NCBI RefSeq assembly: GCF_030272615.1
Contig: NC_081414.1
Location: 334,623,927-334,683,926 of the forward strand
DNA length: 60,000 nucleotides
DNA from: Cryptomeria japonica
Lineage: Eukaryota > Streptophyta > Pinopsida > Cupressales > Cupressaceae
Direction of reading: 5' to 3'
Part shown: positions 11,843 through 23,816 of the stretch, in pieces
Layout of the letters: each line of letters begins with the position of its first letter
Numbering within the stretch: the first letter of the stretch is position 1
Notes under the pieces: model-generated
Database searches by the model: none
What the model was told of the DNA's origin: nothing
What the model saw: only the letters and a program-made list of their open reading frames with translations
Made by a program: the position numbers and the translations under genes

Positions 11843-11855
11843 TCAGGTGGGAGAA
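11843..11855 (+). promoter_or_regulatory. polypurine tract of the non-autonomous element
   Basis: TCAGGTGGGAGAA lies directly before the 3' LTR start, matching the common copia tract AAGTGGGAGAA. Confidence 0.65.
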
Positions 11856-12665
11856 TGATAGGATAAGGTGACATTAACCTTGCAATCCCAAGTCATTCAT
11901 ATGTCTCCATATTCCTTGGAAAGTGTTCCCTATGACATGTGAGAAAAATATGAAATATTTATACTTTATGGCTATTTGTGATTGCATTTTCAAGAGGTGA
12001 ACATGAAGAGGTGATAAATATAAATTAAAATAAATAAAATACACTCTTTCCCACGTCCATATTGATACACAAAGGGTTACGCATAAAGGGATCAAGTTTG
12101 GGAAGAGAAAAGGTGTCCATTTGGGGATCTGAATAGTCACCGAAAGTTATAGAGCACTTGAAATGTCTAAAGTCTAAGAGATTTGAGTTTGGCTACCAAA
12201 GATGACTCACTTAAAAGAGTTTTATTATTTTATTAAGTCTATTGGTTATTCATTCTCCAAGGTGTGGGTTTTTGGCCCCTTGTTTTGGGAAAACAACAAT
12301 GATTTTTCCTCTCCCATTTGGTTATAAATTGGAGCCAAGGCATAGTTTTTTCATCATAGTTTCGTTAAAGTTTCCAAGTAGTTCCAGGATCATTTGGAGA
12401 ACTAAAGTGAAGTGTATTATTATTGTAGTCTCACTTTTGAAGATTAATAATGTACTTGCCCTCGTTCTCTAGTGGAGTTTTTTACTGAAAGGATTTATCC
12501 ACGTAAATCTGGTGTCTCTTTTGGTATGATTGATTTTTATGTTTATGTTGAATGGTGCAATCAAATGTTCATTTTAGATTTAGTTTAAGATTGGATAATC
12601 TTTGTATATTTGTAATCACATTATAAAGTTAATATTGCAAGATTTTTTCACCTTGTTTTTCAACA
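11856..12665 (+). repeat. 3' LTR of the non-autonomous element
   Basis: It starts tgataggataaggtg and ends tttttcaaca. Shared landmarks with the 5' copy include 'ctttcccac', 'gggaagagaaaaggtgtcc' and 'ttctccaaggtgtgggtttt'. Confidence 0.75.
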
Positions 12666-14180
12666 TGGATAACAATTGGTGTTGATTTAAAGTGTGTGGT
12701 GATAGTATGTCCTATTTTTCTTTACATAATTTTTTTGAGCTATTATTTTTTTAGGAAATACATAAAATAATAGGAATATGTTGAATAAGAACCTTTCAAA
12801 TAATTATTTTATTTATATCTTTTTATATAATAATTCTAAATATCATATTGTCGTATACTATTAACCAACTCAGAAAAAATTCTTTGAATTTATTTGATAA
12901 CTAATATGATTTCAGACCACAACTTTAAGGTATTTTTATAGATGTGTTAGTTTCCCAACCAATATCTACATAAATAAATGAGAATACTTTAAAATCAAAC
13001 TTCTATATTCTAGTAGATTACTATATAAATAAAGGATACATAAAATTTGTTAGGTGGTTTCCAAGCTCCATCATAAATCTTACAAAAGGTTTGGTCACTC
13101 AAAAGTTATTTTAGAGATTTTAAATCATCAAAAGTAATATTTTCCTAATTCAAAATAGAGTAATCATTTATCACTTTTTGGATTAGTAAAATTATATATA
13201 GATTGATAAATAATGTTTTTCTAAATTTTTGTGTATTTTTTATTTTGGAATATTTTAAATTAAGATATTTCAAGAAGAATTGGCTCCAAATGATAATTCT
13301 TTATATCATATTCATAGTTTTTTCCCTTGGTAGTCATGCATGCATTGGATAAAGTTTAAGCAATGTGATATAATTATTATGTACGAGGAATAAAAGAAGT
13401 TCATATTGGCGGATTAAGGAACATGTGTTCTTCTCTATTATATTAAATATTTAGAAAAAGAAAAAGAAATTAGGGAATCCTTGTACTGTAAAATATTCAT
13501 ATAATATTATTTTTAAAAATTATAAAATAAATTGATCACATAAATAAGGTAGAAAGACACATTTGCCCTCAATGAATTGTTATGATCAAATAATAATTTA
13601 AATTGAAACCATTTTTTTATAATTTATAGATTAACAAATCTTTAAACATAATCAAGAAATGATTGGTAGGAAGTATTAGAGACCATAATGGATTTGTTAT
13701 GTGGATAGTGTCATTGTTCCAACCTTTTTCGAAAGGACTTGGTAACTAGCGGATCATGACCATGGACCTTATCCAAAAAAGGAGTAACCCCTCTCGTATA
13801 GAGATTATCCTAAATAATGGGGTCTTTCTACCACTTCTCACAAGAATTTGGTTTCATTCTATACTTGTCCCCACCCATGGGTTGAAGGGGATCACCCAAA
13901 AAGAAAAATGACACTGCAATAGGGAAAGAAAGGCAATAAAAAGTTGAGGAGAAAGTGACCTAGAACGGTGGTGGGCAGAAGGAAAGAAATAAATAAAATA
14001 CCCACAATTTGTGTGGAATAAAGGTTAAAATGATAAGTGATAATCATGCATAGTAAAGGCAATGCCATCTAAACATCCAAACAATAGATGATTGTAGGAT
14101 CGAGAAGACTCCCCAATACCCCAATTCTCTAAAACAAAATCTAGGGGGTAATGAGTAATCATACTTAGCCATAATGCCAC
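12666..14180. other. AT-rich region without a gene
   Basis: No coding frame of interest. 12,670-13,660 is very AT-rich. 13,690-14,180 is less so and is probably the 3' UTR of the older L1 (L1-2), whose RNase H frame ends at about 14,185 on the minus strand. The L1-2 3' end and poly(A) could not be located. Confidence 0.4.
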
Positions 14181-14184
14181 CACC

Positions 14185-14965
14185 TTAGCGTTCATGAGCC
14201 TCAAAAAACATTAAAGCAACATTGGGAAAATAGGCTACCACATGGTTTCCCTCCCAAACATTCATTTTAAGAATTTATAATTTTTTAAACAATCCAAAAT
14301 CATACCTTTAATTGTCTAGCTAGGTTTTTGAATCCCTCTTAGACAATTGATGACGTTCATGGAGTCGCCCAATCCACACCTTTCTACAACCCTTAGAGAG
14401 AGCCAATTTGAGAACAATGTAGGTAGCTCTATCTTCGGCAAAATATTTTGTCTGGTTGTCCAAGGGGATGGCCACCGTTGAAACAAACCTACCATTGTGA
14501 TCACAAGCCACTCCCACACAAAAAGCCGACTTCTAATTACCCTTGGCTGCCCCATCTAAGTTAATTTTAATCCGGCCCCTAGGAGGGGCTTTCCAAACAA
14601 CAATGCCCTAGAGGAATTGAAATATCACATGGAAGGTGCCAGTTTCTAGAAACCTACCTATCATAATTGAAAACAACCACCTTAGGAATAGAATGGAGCA
14701 CAATGGGTAGACTAGCAAGAAAGTTCTCCTTAATGACCAAACAAATTTTGAAGGCCAATTTGTGAGTGGGATAGGCCACACCTCTAAAAATTCTATTGTT
14801 TCTTTCTTTCCACACACCCTAGGTGATATGAGACATGAAAAGAGACCACAAAATACATGGAGAGGGGTTAAGAGTAGGAGCCACCCATTGCAACCAACCC
14901 TCACAAAAAGAGTCCAGAAAGACCCAACAAAGGTTCTAGAGATTTAAAAAAGTGACCAAATCCTC
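14185..14965 (-). pseudogene. L1-2 (older L1), 3' part of ORF2: end of zf-RVT region and RNase H
   Basis: Read right to left, 14,965-14,610 gives the end of the zinc-binding RT-associated region, with the conserved W/GKKETIEF-type segment (other frame: VWKERNNRIF). 14,600-14,185 is a type-I RNase H of the RVT_3 kind: FCVGVACDHNGRFVSTVAIP, then AEDRATYIVLKLALSKGCRK and finally EGNHVVAYFPNVALMFFEA. The last motif normally reads GNHVAD; the Asp is lost here. Several frameshifts and stops are present. The upstream part of the same copy continues at 23,817-24,650, beyond the inserted L1-1. Confidence 0.75.
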
Positions 14966-14974
14966 AAAACATTT

Positions 14975-15032
14975 ATTTTTTTGGTAAACTAATAGCTAGT
15001 AGGACCAGCGCCCATTGTATTAATCTCAAAAC
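14975..15032 (-). other. L1-1 3' terminus with A-rich tail
   Basis: On the minus strand the sequence reads TAATACAATGGGCGCTGG, then TAGTTTACC, then AAAAAAAT. The 'TTTACC + poly(A)' ending is common at plant L1 3' ends. It orients the element and marks the insertion point into L1-2. Confidence 0.65.
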
Positions 15033-15282
15033 GTTTGTATACATTGTCAACTTTAACCATTCTGATAACCAAGTTCAAAAGAGAAGATGATGCATACCCA
15101 GACCTATCTACTCATATACATCAAAATGTGCCACCAAAACCCCAAAATTGGTGGTCCCATAGCAACGAACAAAACATACACCAAAGAATTATATTCAAAC
15201 TTCTATCATATCATTCTTTATCTGACCATTGATATTCCTACTGGCTCAGTGTGAATCCATGACTTCTATCAACAAAATATTA

Positions 15283-16251
15283 ACATAACAAAAAATATAA
15301 AAAATGTTTTGCCTTTTTGCCCACTAGGCGGCTAGGACCACAGTTCAGATTTGTAACACCATCGTCATCCACCACAATGTCCTCCACAACTAGTCCCTCT
15401 TTGAAGTCCATGACACCTTCATATTCTCCATCCTCTACCCCATCCTTCTCCATCTTCCATAGCCTTTTAATTTCTAGTGCCTTTTCCACCATTGGACACT
15501 TCGAGCTGTAGGCATCATGGGCAAAGCTCTTTGCAATTTCTTCAATGTCTCGTCCATCATCCTCAATCCACTCTTCTCCTTGCGCAAAGGGTCCCCAACC
15601 CAGGTCACTAGCCTTATCTCATCCTCTTCTCCTTCTTCCAACAATTCTTCCTCTTGCATATACTCCTTTACCCAACCTTCACCCAGGAGCTCCATTATCC
15701 TAGTCAAGCATTGTAGAAATACAATGCTCCACTCAATGTCATTCCCTTCCCGTGAGCATTTCCAGTTCCAAGGTTTACACGATAGGAAATTTCCTAACTT
15801 CCTCTTCTCATCTCCTCAAAATGTAGTAGTTATGCAGTAGAGGAACAAGAAAACTTTTGTCTACATTGTCCAAAGCTAAATCAATCTCCCCTAGGAACGA
15901 GTTCTTGAATATCATTTGGTAAATCTTTTTAGCTTTAGCCTTTGACACTCCCATATACAACACCATAGCCAGAAACATTTTTGTTCTATCTCTGTTGATC
16001 CTGTATTGGTTATACGCCATGAGAAATTCTTGTCCTAGCACAACCTTGAAAGCATGAGAGACCAAAGGATGACCCACTGCAAGTATGGTTGTCGTCCGCT
16101 TATCAGTGACTTCGCCAAAGATTGACATTTGACTCTTGGTGGACTCAAGCAAAAGCGGTGTGTTCATTGCAACCTTCATTATCAGAAGTGTTGTGTCATA
16201 ACATAATGAGTCACACCATGCTACCAAAGCCTGTATGTACTCGCACGCCAT
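15283..16251 (-). pseudogene. unidentified ORF downstream of L1-1 RNase H
   Basis: It opens at ATG 16,251 and stays open for 147 codons (to 15,808). The same reading probably continues after a stop and frameshifts through an acidic stretch (15,707-15,480; EEELLEEGEEDE) to about 15,283 (VVEDIVVDDDG), some 300 residues in all. The first part is mixed alpha-type, with QEFLMAYNQYRINRDRTKMF and SKAKAKKIYQMI; the second part is Glu/Asp-rich. I recognise no domain. It lies inside L1-1, after RNase H and before the A-rich tail, on the same strand, so it moved with that copy. It could be a third L1 ORF, a C-terminal extension, or a host fragment carried by 3' transduction. Confidence 0.45.
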
Positions 16252-19200
16252 TCATCCTCATCATTTATATCAAGGCATTTCTAATTAATGATGATGCAAC
16301 CAGACAGTACTAAATCCATCTCTTAGATATTCATTTATTCTAATTAAAGGTTCACACACTTCTACGTGCAACTCATGGAATTTGGTACTGCTATTTTGCC
16401 TCCATATCGGGCCATGCCAACGCATAAGGGTGCGTATCAGCCACCCATTATGCATCTAACTCTCTTCTCCTCTTCGGTTCCCAAGTGTCCTCACACCTTC
16501 AATCCCTTGAATACATCCCCTCGTGTTTTTTTATGATGTTATCTAGACCTCATTTTGATGGTGCGAATCATATCCTTCATACGAAACATCCATTTGGTGA
16601 AACTTTTCCCTCTGTCGCAAACTATTCTTCCTTAGGTGAATTGTGCTTCAAGCCCTATATCACCTCTGCATGATTATTCTTCAAGGAAGGTGGAGATCTG
16701 TATCTTTCACTGACTATCCCCCCTTAAATCTACAGATCCCCTTCCAGGGTATCAATTCCATCTTTTGCATTAGCTACAAGCTTGGCAAGTCTCTCTGCCT
16801 CAGTATTGCCCTTTCTGTAGATATGTAAAATTTTGAATTCTCCTAGTTTTGCAATTACCTCCCTGATCAACCGAAGCCAATGAGTCAAGATTCAATCAGG
16901 CATGTAGTTCTATATAATGGCATTAGCAGTTATTGGTGAGTTCCCTTCAAGGTAAATCTACCTAGCATCCAATTCCTTCCCCATTTGCAGCCCTGTCAAT
17001 GCCGCCCTAAATTCTGCCATTTGTTTGTTGCCTCTCCAATGTGTATAGACTTCTTTACAAGGAATTTTCCACTATGATATCGAGCCACACATCTAATCCC
17101 ACATGGTCTCAGATTTCCTTTACAAGATCCATCAAAATTGACCTTTATTCATCCACTACCTAGGGCAACACACTACACCACCTCTTTTGGGTTGTTGGGA
17201 AGATCAACCTTCTGAATCCCATTAACAGGGGCAACTTGAGATACTGAAAGACGTTCATCATCTCATTGTTCCAGCTTGTATATATGTTGTGCTTCAATTC
17301 TTGTTTCAAGTCGCATTATTGACCAATTCTATGGTCATCTCCTCCATTTTCTAACATAAGTTCTCGTGTTACATTGATTTTCCTTGAAATATTCTTCTAT
17401 TTATTTATTTCCATAGCTCCCAGATAATTGTTGATAGGAGTATACTCCATAGACTGTCAAACAAGGTCTTTCTTCTGACAACAGGCTACATGTTAAACCA
17501 GTCCCCAATGTCACATGGCAATGGGCATTGAAGGTTTAGTTTTGTCATGAAGAATTCCTAGCATCTCTCCATATATGGACAGCTTAAAAGTATGTGGTTG
17601 ACAGTTTCACAATCTAACTGACAAAGGATACACCTACCCGATCCTTGGATTCCCATTTTATGTAGACGATCCTCAGTTAGGATTTTCTTTTGGACTGTTA
17701 TCCAAGAAAAAACTCCAGCCTTGGGTAAGAGATATTTATTCCAAAGTATCTTGGTAGGCCAATCCTTTTTAGCAAGAGTAGCTTCCTTCACCTAGTATCC
17801 CATCTTTACTTTATATACTCTTGTCTTTGACCCACACCAATGAATAGCGTCTTCCTCATCTAAAGGTGAGAAGTGTCTTTGTCTCAGTATTTCAATTAGA
17901 GCTTCTGTTTGTTTATTTTGAGCGTTGATTTCTCAAAAGGATCTCCATATCAACTACTTTACCCCATTCTATTCAATATGCATTCCATAGTCATAAATCT
18001 TCCTTCCCCATAATTTGATCATTTCTTGTTTGATGATTTCCAAGATGGGGTGACTATCTATTGATTTCTCCCCTTCACATAAGTTTGACCAAAATGAGAC
18101 CCTACAACCATTTCAAACCTCCCACATTACATGATGTGACATGATATATCTATATTCTAGAATGTAATTTCAAATGGACGATCCTCTAGGGGGTCCCTTG
18201 TGTTCAAAATTCTTGTCGGTTCATCTGAATCTAGAGAGATGATCCATTTCCCTTTCCACGTATCCATCTTGTTTTTTCAATTATTGATTAGGCTCTCCTA
18301 GTAACATTTTTTATTTATCTTTGCAAACAAAGGCATTCCCAAAAATCTTCCCGAAAGGGAAGCATTATGAAGGTCAAGAATTCTAGTTATGTCTCTCTAC
18401 AATCTTATCTACGTGTTCAATAAGAATACCTCTGATTGATTCCAGTTTGTATCTTGTCCCAAACCTTTGTAGTACCTATCTAGGTAGTTTTTGATTGTTC
18501 TTGCCTTTGCGAAATAGTATGGTTTCATCCACAAATTGTTGATGTTTAACACGTTCCAGCCCATCCACTATAATCATTTCTTTCCATCTTCCTAATTTTA
18601 TTACCTGTTTGATATCCCATCCCATTGCTTTTTCCATAATTATGAATAGGAATGGTGAGAGGGGATCGCCTTGTTTAATTCCTCTTGTGGGAAAATTCTA
18701 TGTGCCACACCATTCATTAGGACTGAGAATTTTGGTGAAGAAATGCAACTTCTGACCCAACTAATCCATCTATCATCGAAACCAAATCTTTCAAAAATTT
18801 CTACAAGGAATTGTCTATCAAACGAATCATAGCCTTGAGAATATATAATTTGAGAATCATATTGGTGGATCTTGATTTATTTGTTGAATGGATTGTCTCA
18901 TGAGCTACAATGATACCTTCCACAATTGACCTCCTCTGAGAGAAACCACTTTGCTCTTAAGAAATGATAGTCTTCAATATGTGCTTTAGCCTATTTGCAA
19001 TAATATTTATGATGACGGTATAAACATTAATGCATAGGGAAATGGATCAAAATTCACCCATGGTCAATGTTTCCTTCTTAGGAATGAGGGCCTAAAAAGT
19101 GTGATTCATAGTTCCCAACATAGTCATCTTCCTTATTGATTCCTTTGCAACACTAGTTAGGTCATCCCCCACAATATCCTAAATTTTTTGAAAGAAGCTA

Positions 19201-19880
19201 ATGGAGAGTCCATCAGGTTCAAGTGCCTTGTCGGGATTTAACTGTAATACTGCAATCTTAACCTCCTCCTTGGAAACTTGCATGTATGAGGCATTGTTTT
19301 GTTCTTCATTAACTAGGGACGGAATGGCACTGAGTATATGTTCTTTTTCTTCCCCATGTCCTTACACATCTTTATTGAGGATAGACTCAAAGTATCTCAC
19401 CACTTCTATGTTGACCTCTTCAATTGATTACACCAAAACACTATCCTCCTTTCTAATTTTCACAAATCTTTTTTCTGTTTCTAATTTATATCGCAATTTT
19501 ATGGAAAAATTTGGTGTTTCTATCTCCTTCCTTTAACCATATTTCCCTTGAATTTTCCCTCCAATTGCATTCTTCTATGTCCTACAACCCCATAAGCTCC
19601 TCCCTCAAATAATTTTTTGCTTCATATTCTTCTACCCTCATGCCTCTTTCAATGATAATTTCATTCTTCTACCCTCATGCCTCTTTCAATGGTAATTTCA
19701 TTAAGGGCGACGAACTCCTTTTCCACACTTTCTCTTTCGGCAAATAGGTCCTTAAAATGTTGTTTGTTCTAAACTTTCAAATTGTTCTTGATGTTCTTGA
19801 GCTTTTTTATTATTTGATAAAGTTTGGAATGATTTCCAACATCAATCTCTATCTACCATCCTACTCGAATCAAGGAACAT

Positions 19881-20885
19881 TGAGAGGATGGTGGGGTGGG
19901 GAGTTGAATCAGTGTTATGCAATCTTTAACTTTATTAAATTGTTCATTCAACCACTTAATGCATATGAGCAAAAGAAAGATGCGGGAACATAAAGCAAAA
20001 GCCACAACACCATAACACCAAGATTGTGTTCATGGAAACCCGATTAAGGTCCAAAAACCATAGTAGGGATGAACCCACAATATAAATATACTTCGTAGAA
20101 GTATAGAAATATTACAATGGGGAATGCACATGCATTCAAGCACACTACCTACAGCTCACTTCTCAAACAAAGAAGGTTCACTGCCTAAAAATATATTACA
20201 ATAGATTACTGAAGTATATGAACTAAAAATTAGCATCTACAAATGTTTGATAATAGTTCTGGTTAAGCTCACTAATCACACTTTTCACACTTATCTCATT
20301 CTGCTCTATCCCACTGTTCTGTCACAAATTTGGAGCATAGATCTCTGCCCTACACACATGAAACTGCACATAATCAATCGCTAACACTTTTTCCATACTC
20401 AAAATGATCAATTAAATTGATCTTATATATCTGCAACATGAAATCATATCCATCACTAGTTAGCTCATCAAGACTTGACACATTTTCCAAACGTGTACAC
20501 CCCGTCGGCAAAATCCGATCTCAAATACCAATGCGAACCAAAAAGAATTGTCCACACGCTTCCCAAATGTTGGCTAAACATCCTCGATAAAAAATAATAA
20601 TCACCAAAACTGCTCCATCAAATCTTCACAATGATCAACTACACAAGTCGGCCATCCTTCACTATTCAACCCAAAAACTAGTACATTGGATCTTCTAGCT
20701 TGCACAAAAAGTATCACCGGATACCAAAACTGTGGAAATAAGATGTCCCAGACATCCAACTACCTTCCCTTAGATCCGCAACACAAAATCTTAACCTGAA
20801 AAGTAATCCAGACCAAAATACTGAATTTTGCCAAATGCTTTGTTCTAGCTTGCCGGACTTAACCAAATCTTCACTCAGACTTCTG
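19881..20885. mobile_element. insertion in L1-1 ORF2, probably LTR-derived (boundaries approximate)
   Basis: ORF2 reading is lost between about 20,890 and 19,860. The left edge begins TGAGAGGATGGTGGGGTGGG, an opening seen in some plant LTRs. The body includes 'ccaagattgtgttcatggaaacc' and no coding frame. I could not identify a matching right end or target duplication. Confidence 0.4.
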
Positions 20886-21720
20886 GTATAAGTACATCAT
20901 GTACTGCGAATGGGATCACTGACTTGGGTTGCCATCAATGACAACACCAAATGACTTGTGCAATGTCTCTTGCCAACACATCCTTCAATAAGATCCTTCA
21001 ACTTGATGTCTCTAAGCCACATGTTTTTGAATTTGAATGGGCTACCAGTCGAAGGCTCTTCTAGGTTGATGGTTAGTCCCACTGGGTAGTGGTCTGAGCT
21101 ATTGAAAGGAAGTATCTCAGCCTCCTATATGCCAACTTGACTATCCCACTCACTAGCAATAAAAAAATTGTCAAGTCTTTCTATAATGTTGGTAAATCCT
21201 TTTCTCCTATTGGTTGAGGTGAAAAACCCATTCTTTGTCCTTATATCCTTTAACTGATTGCCATACACGAATGCCTAAAAAATCCATCTAAATGTTCAAC
21301 ATGTTTGTTATGCCCCTCTCTTTTCTCCATTATTTAGAGTGGCATTGAAATCTCCCTCAATGATCACTTTTTTCTTAATCTTATTAGAATACTGGATATT
21401 TGTTGCCAAGTCTCCCTCTTACCACTCTTAGATATTGGTCCATACATATTAACTATGTAAAACTTTTCATTTTTTTGTAATGACTTGCACCCTAGCATGA
21501 TCCAATTCCTATTGTCTGCAATCAAACAAACCTCAATCTTGAGTGGGTTCCACAAGACTCTCAGTCCCCTCAAAGCTCCTTCCAAGCTTACGAAATGTCT
21601 ACACCATTGTCTCTAATTTCTCATTCTCTTATCACTTTCCTCCTTACAACACTTGATTCCATGTATTAGAACAATACTAGTTTTTGCTTGATCTATTTGA
21701 TGCTTGACCAAGCACCATTT

Positions 21721-21742
21721 GTTAGGGGCATATGCCCCTAAC
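21721..21742. repeat. 22-bp perfect palindrome at the ORF2 start
   Basis: GTTAGGGGCAT followed by its exact reverse complement. It overlaps the first 13 bases of the 52-bp tandem duplication. Confidence 0.85.
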
Positions 21743-21833
21743 ATTCGACGTTAGGAGCCTCATTGTCCCTCAAGAAGGAGGATATGCCCCTAACATTCGA
21801 CGTTAGGAGCCTCATTGTCCCTCAAGAAGGAGG
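21730..21833 (-). repeat. perfect 52-bp tandem duplication across the L1-1 ORF1/ORF2 junction
   Basis: Units 21,730-21,781 and 21,782-21,833 are identical. Each holds the end of ORF1 and the ORF2 start with its ATGA overlap, giving two ORF2 start codons. 52 is not a multiple of 3, so the upstream ATG is thrown out of frame. Perfect identity inside decayed sequence implies a late event. Confidence 0.9.
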
Positions 21834-23393
21834 ATATCCTTCCCTAATCTTAGTTTTCTTTGTCTAGTCGTATTATCTACTATCTCCATTTTTTCTTTGT
21901 TTGTTTTGGGACCTAGTTTGCCTTTCTTTTTAATATTTGCCTTTTTCAATTTTGATTTAGTTTTTTCTAACATTCTTTCCTCCAAAATATCACCCTCCTC
22001 ATCTTCCCACCCTTCTTTCTCTCCTAAATCAGAGTCTTCTTCTACCATTTCCCCTTCAAATACTAGATTTGGGTCATTATTCTATGGGATTGGTATCATG
22101 TCACAAATCCCATCCTCTATGTTTTAAATAACATCCCCTAATTCTTGCATCTTTGTGTTTACTATTACCATCTCATAGTTTGGTGAATTATAAGTATCAT
22201 TGGCCTTGATTGCCTCATCCTCTCTTTTTGTGTCCTTTCTCTATTCCTACAATTCTATATGCATCACGGTAGCATCCTAGTTCGGCTCCTTTACATTTTG
22301 TGTTGGATGTATCTTAGATATCTTTGAAATCCCAACACTTTGATCATTCTCTAAGCTCTCTATCTCCTTGCTTCTATTGGAAGTAGTCATTCTTACATCT
22401 ATATGCCATGTTTCTACCTTTGCTAGTCCTAACTCACCTTCCTTTCCTATTTGCTCTTTATTTTTGTTAGAAGAGGGATCCCCAATCACCACATCACCTT
22501 TTGTTTCTTCTGGCTACCCCATTTTAACATCTCCATATGTTTCATCATTGTTGGTTGATACAGAGATCTAACATTCCATTTGCCCATGTCCTTTAGACTT
22601 GCATTTTAGACATAGTACCAATTAGTCCTCTCTTTCTACCTTTTGTTTCCACTCTCCCCATTCCAGGTATATCTCTAGTTGTTGTGGTATCAAGGGAAAT
22701 AACATTAAATTTAGACACATCTGTGCATAAGTACCAAAGCTTCTTTCTTCCAACTTCATATCTACTTGAATGAGAGGTCCTATATTTTGTCCAATCTCCT
22801 TGAGTATTCCCTCTTCCTATTATTTTGCAGGTAGATTATATAGCCTAACCAAAACTGAGCATGCCTTTATCTTTGTTTGTAGGGGTCAAAATTATTTGTG
22901 TTCTAGCATGTAGGTCCATGTGTTGTCTAGCATGTAGGGTCCATGATTGAGGACAATGTATCTTTCATTTTGTGAAGGGAATTCTACTATGAATAAGCCA
23001 TTGGGTAATTATTTCAATTTAATGATAGGTCCCCACTGCTTTTCACACCATCTTTTCATTTTACCATCTGTTGGCCGACCCCCTGCCTCCCATTTGACAA
23101 CGATCCCAACATCTTTCAATCTATTTATAAAATTCTTAATTCATTCCTTTTCTTAAAAAAATGGAATGCTCTTATTTGAGGGCTTATGTGTTGCATTTGA
23201 CTCACCATTGTGTTGCCCAAAGTTCGGTTGCAAACTAGTGATCTGATACATCGCCTCCTCGTTTCTTTAGGGTCTTGATTCTCCAATTTTTGGATGAGTC
23301 TGCGTTGTTTTGATCCTTTTGACCCAACCGGCCATACCTTTTCTTCACCCTCCTCACCCTTGAACTAGGGTTTGTCCAATTCTGGTGATCCAT
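21812..23393 (-). pseudogene. L1-1 ORF1: DUF4283 domain and zinc knuckle
   Basis: It starts MDHQNWTNPSSRVRRVKKRY (23,393). The DUF4283 RNA-binding-like domain spans about 23,080-22,640, with RWCEKQWGPIIKLK, LFIVEFPSQNERYIVLNHGP, SVLVRLYNLP, IGQNIGPLIQVD and YLEWGEWKQKVERE. A CCHC knuckle CLKCKSKGHGQMEC lies at 22,612-22,571 with all four ligands intact. A long charged tail follows, rich in KK and EE, ending ILLLEGQ and TGA at 21,814-21,812. That TGA shares bases with the ORF2 ATG. There are several in-frame stops. It is the nucleic-acid-binding protein of a plant L1 and presumably coats the L1 RNA. Confidence 0.85.
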
Positions 23394-23816
23394 TAGTCTT
23401 GATTTTTCCCATCGTTGGATTTTGTTGTACCCACGAACAAACCCTTGTTGCCTTAGTCTATTGCACTGAAAATTTCATCGCATGTGTTGCCCTCTCCTAT
23501 TTCCAGTTGTCCATGCATCTTGCGGTTGATTCCTTGGAAGGCAATTGTCCATCCAGCGACCCTGTTCGAATACCCATTGTGAGATATGCCCATGTTTTGT
23601 TGCACTGTGTTTTGGCCGATTGTGGTTTCCAGTTGGTAGTTCAATGTCTGCTACGTTGCTCCATCCTCTGCCTTCCAAGTCGCTTACCCCTTTTTGCTCC
23701 TCCTCTAAGATTGTCATTTTTCGCCCCTATCCTCTTCCTCTTTGTTAGTTCTATATAAATATTCAAATCATATTTACATGGATATGGAAGGAATTTTCCG
23801 CATCTACCTCACACAA
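23394..23816 (-). other. L1-1 5' UTR / promoter region
   Basis: A somewhat GC-richer stretch between the ORF1 start and the L1-2 junction. Both strands show short open frames here (plus 23,372-23,758, hydrophobic), probably fortuitous. Plant L1 promoters lie internally in this segment. Confidence 0.5.

Larger units (their letters stand above)
9069..12665 (+). mobile_element. non-autonomous copia-type LTR element with nested reverse LTR
   Basis: Two ~810 bp direct repeats (9,069-9,878 and 11,856-12,665) align end to end. Both begin TGNTAG.ATAAGGTG and end GTT/GTCAACA-like. A primer-binding site complementary to initiator tRNA-Met follows the first repeat, and a purine tract AGGTGGGAGAA precedes the second. 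The internal region, after removing the nested LTR at 10,709-11,645, is about 1.04 kb and shows no gag or pol, so the element depended on others for movement. The bases flanking it (tatat / tggat) do not match, so no target duplication remains. Confidence 0.75.
16820..21815 (-). pseudogene. L1-1 ORF2: endonuclease / reverse transcriptase / zf-RVT / RNase H
   Basis: It starts MRLLTSNVRG at 21,815. Endonuclease: LWNPLKIEVCLIADNRNW and YIVNMYGP (21,590-21,420), the catalytic GDFNA motif (about 21,345) and SDHYPV (about 21,085). After the insertion at 19,881-20,885, RT spans about 19,830-18,200: ALEPDGLSISFFQ (19,200), GIKQGDPLSPFLFI-like (about 18,660-18,690), and FVDE in place of the catalytic F/YADD (about 18,530). 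zf-RVT lies at 17,791-17,558 with CILCQLDCETVNHILLSCPY. RNase H lies at about 17,170-16,820 with AEFRAALTGL, then LEGNSP (Asp replaced by Asn) and HIYRKGNTEAERLA. Stops and frameshifts are frequent and at least two catalytic positions are changed, so it is dead. It follows ORF1 with a 4-base ATGA overlap. Confidence 0.85.
14975..23816 (-). mobile_element. L1-1: near full-length L1 element nested in L1-2
   Basis: Minus-strand order is 5' UTR (23,816-23,394), ORF1 with DUF4283 and a zinc knuckle (23,393-21,812), ORF2 with endonuclease, RT, zf-RVT and RNase H (21,815-16,820), a further ORF (16,251-15,283), 3' UTR and an A-rich tail (14,982-14,975). The tail follows 'agctattagtttacc' on the minus strand. 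AAAACATTT flanks at 14,966-14,974 and 23,817-23,825 are a candidate target duplication. L1-2 coding sequence runs up to both sides. The exact 5' boundary could be a few tens of bases lower, because the L1-2 zinc-finger reading also fits down to about 23,775. An unrelated insertion (about 19,881-20,885) interrupts ORF2. Confidence 0.75.

Noticed and set aside
9064-12670. Target duplication around the non-autonomous copia-type element
   Set aside because: Flanks are tatat and tggat, which do not match.
23372-23758. 128-codon plus-strand frame with signal-like hydrophobic end
   Set aside because: Antisense to the L1-1 ORF1 start and 5' UTR; no domain, most likely chance.
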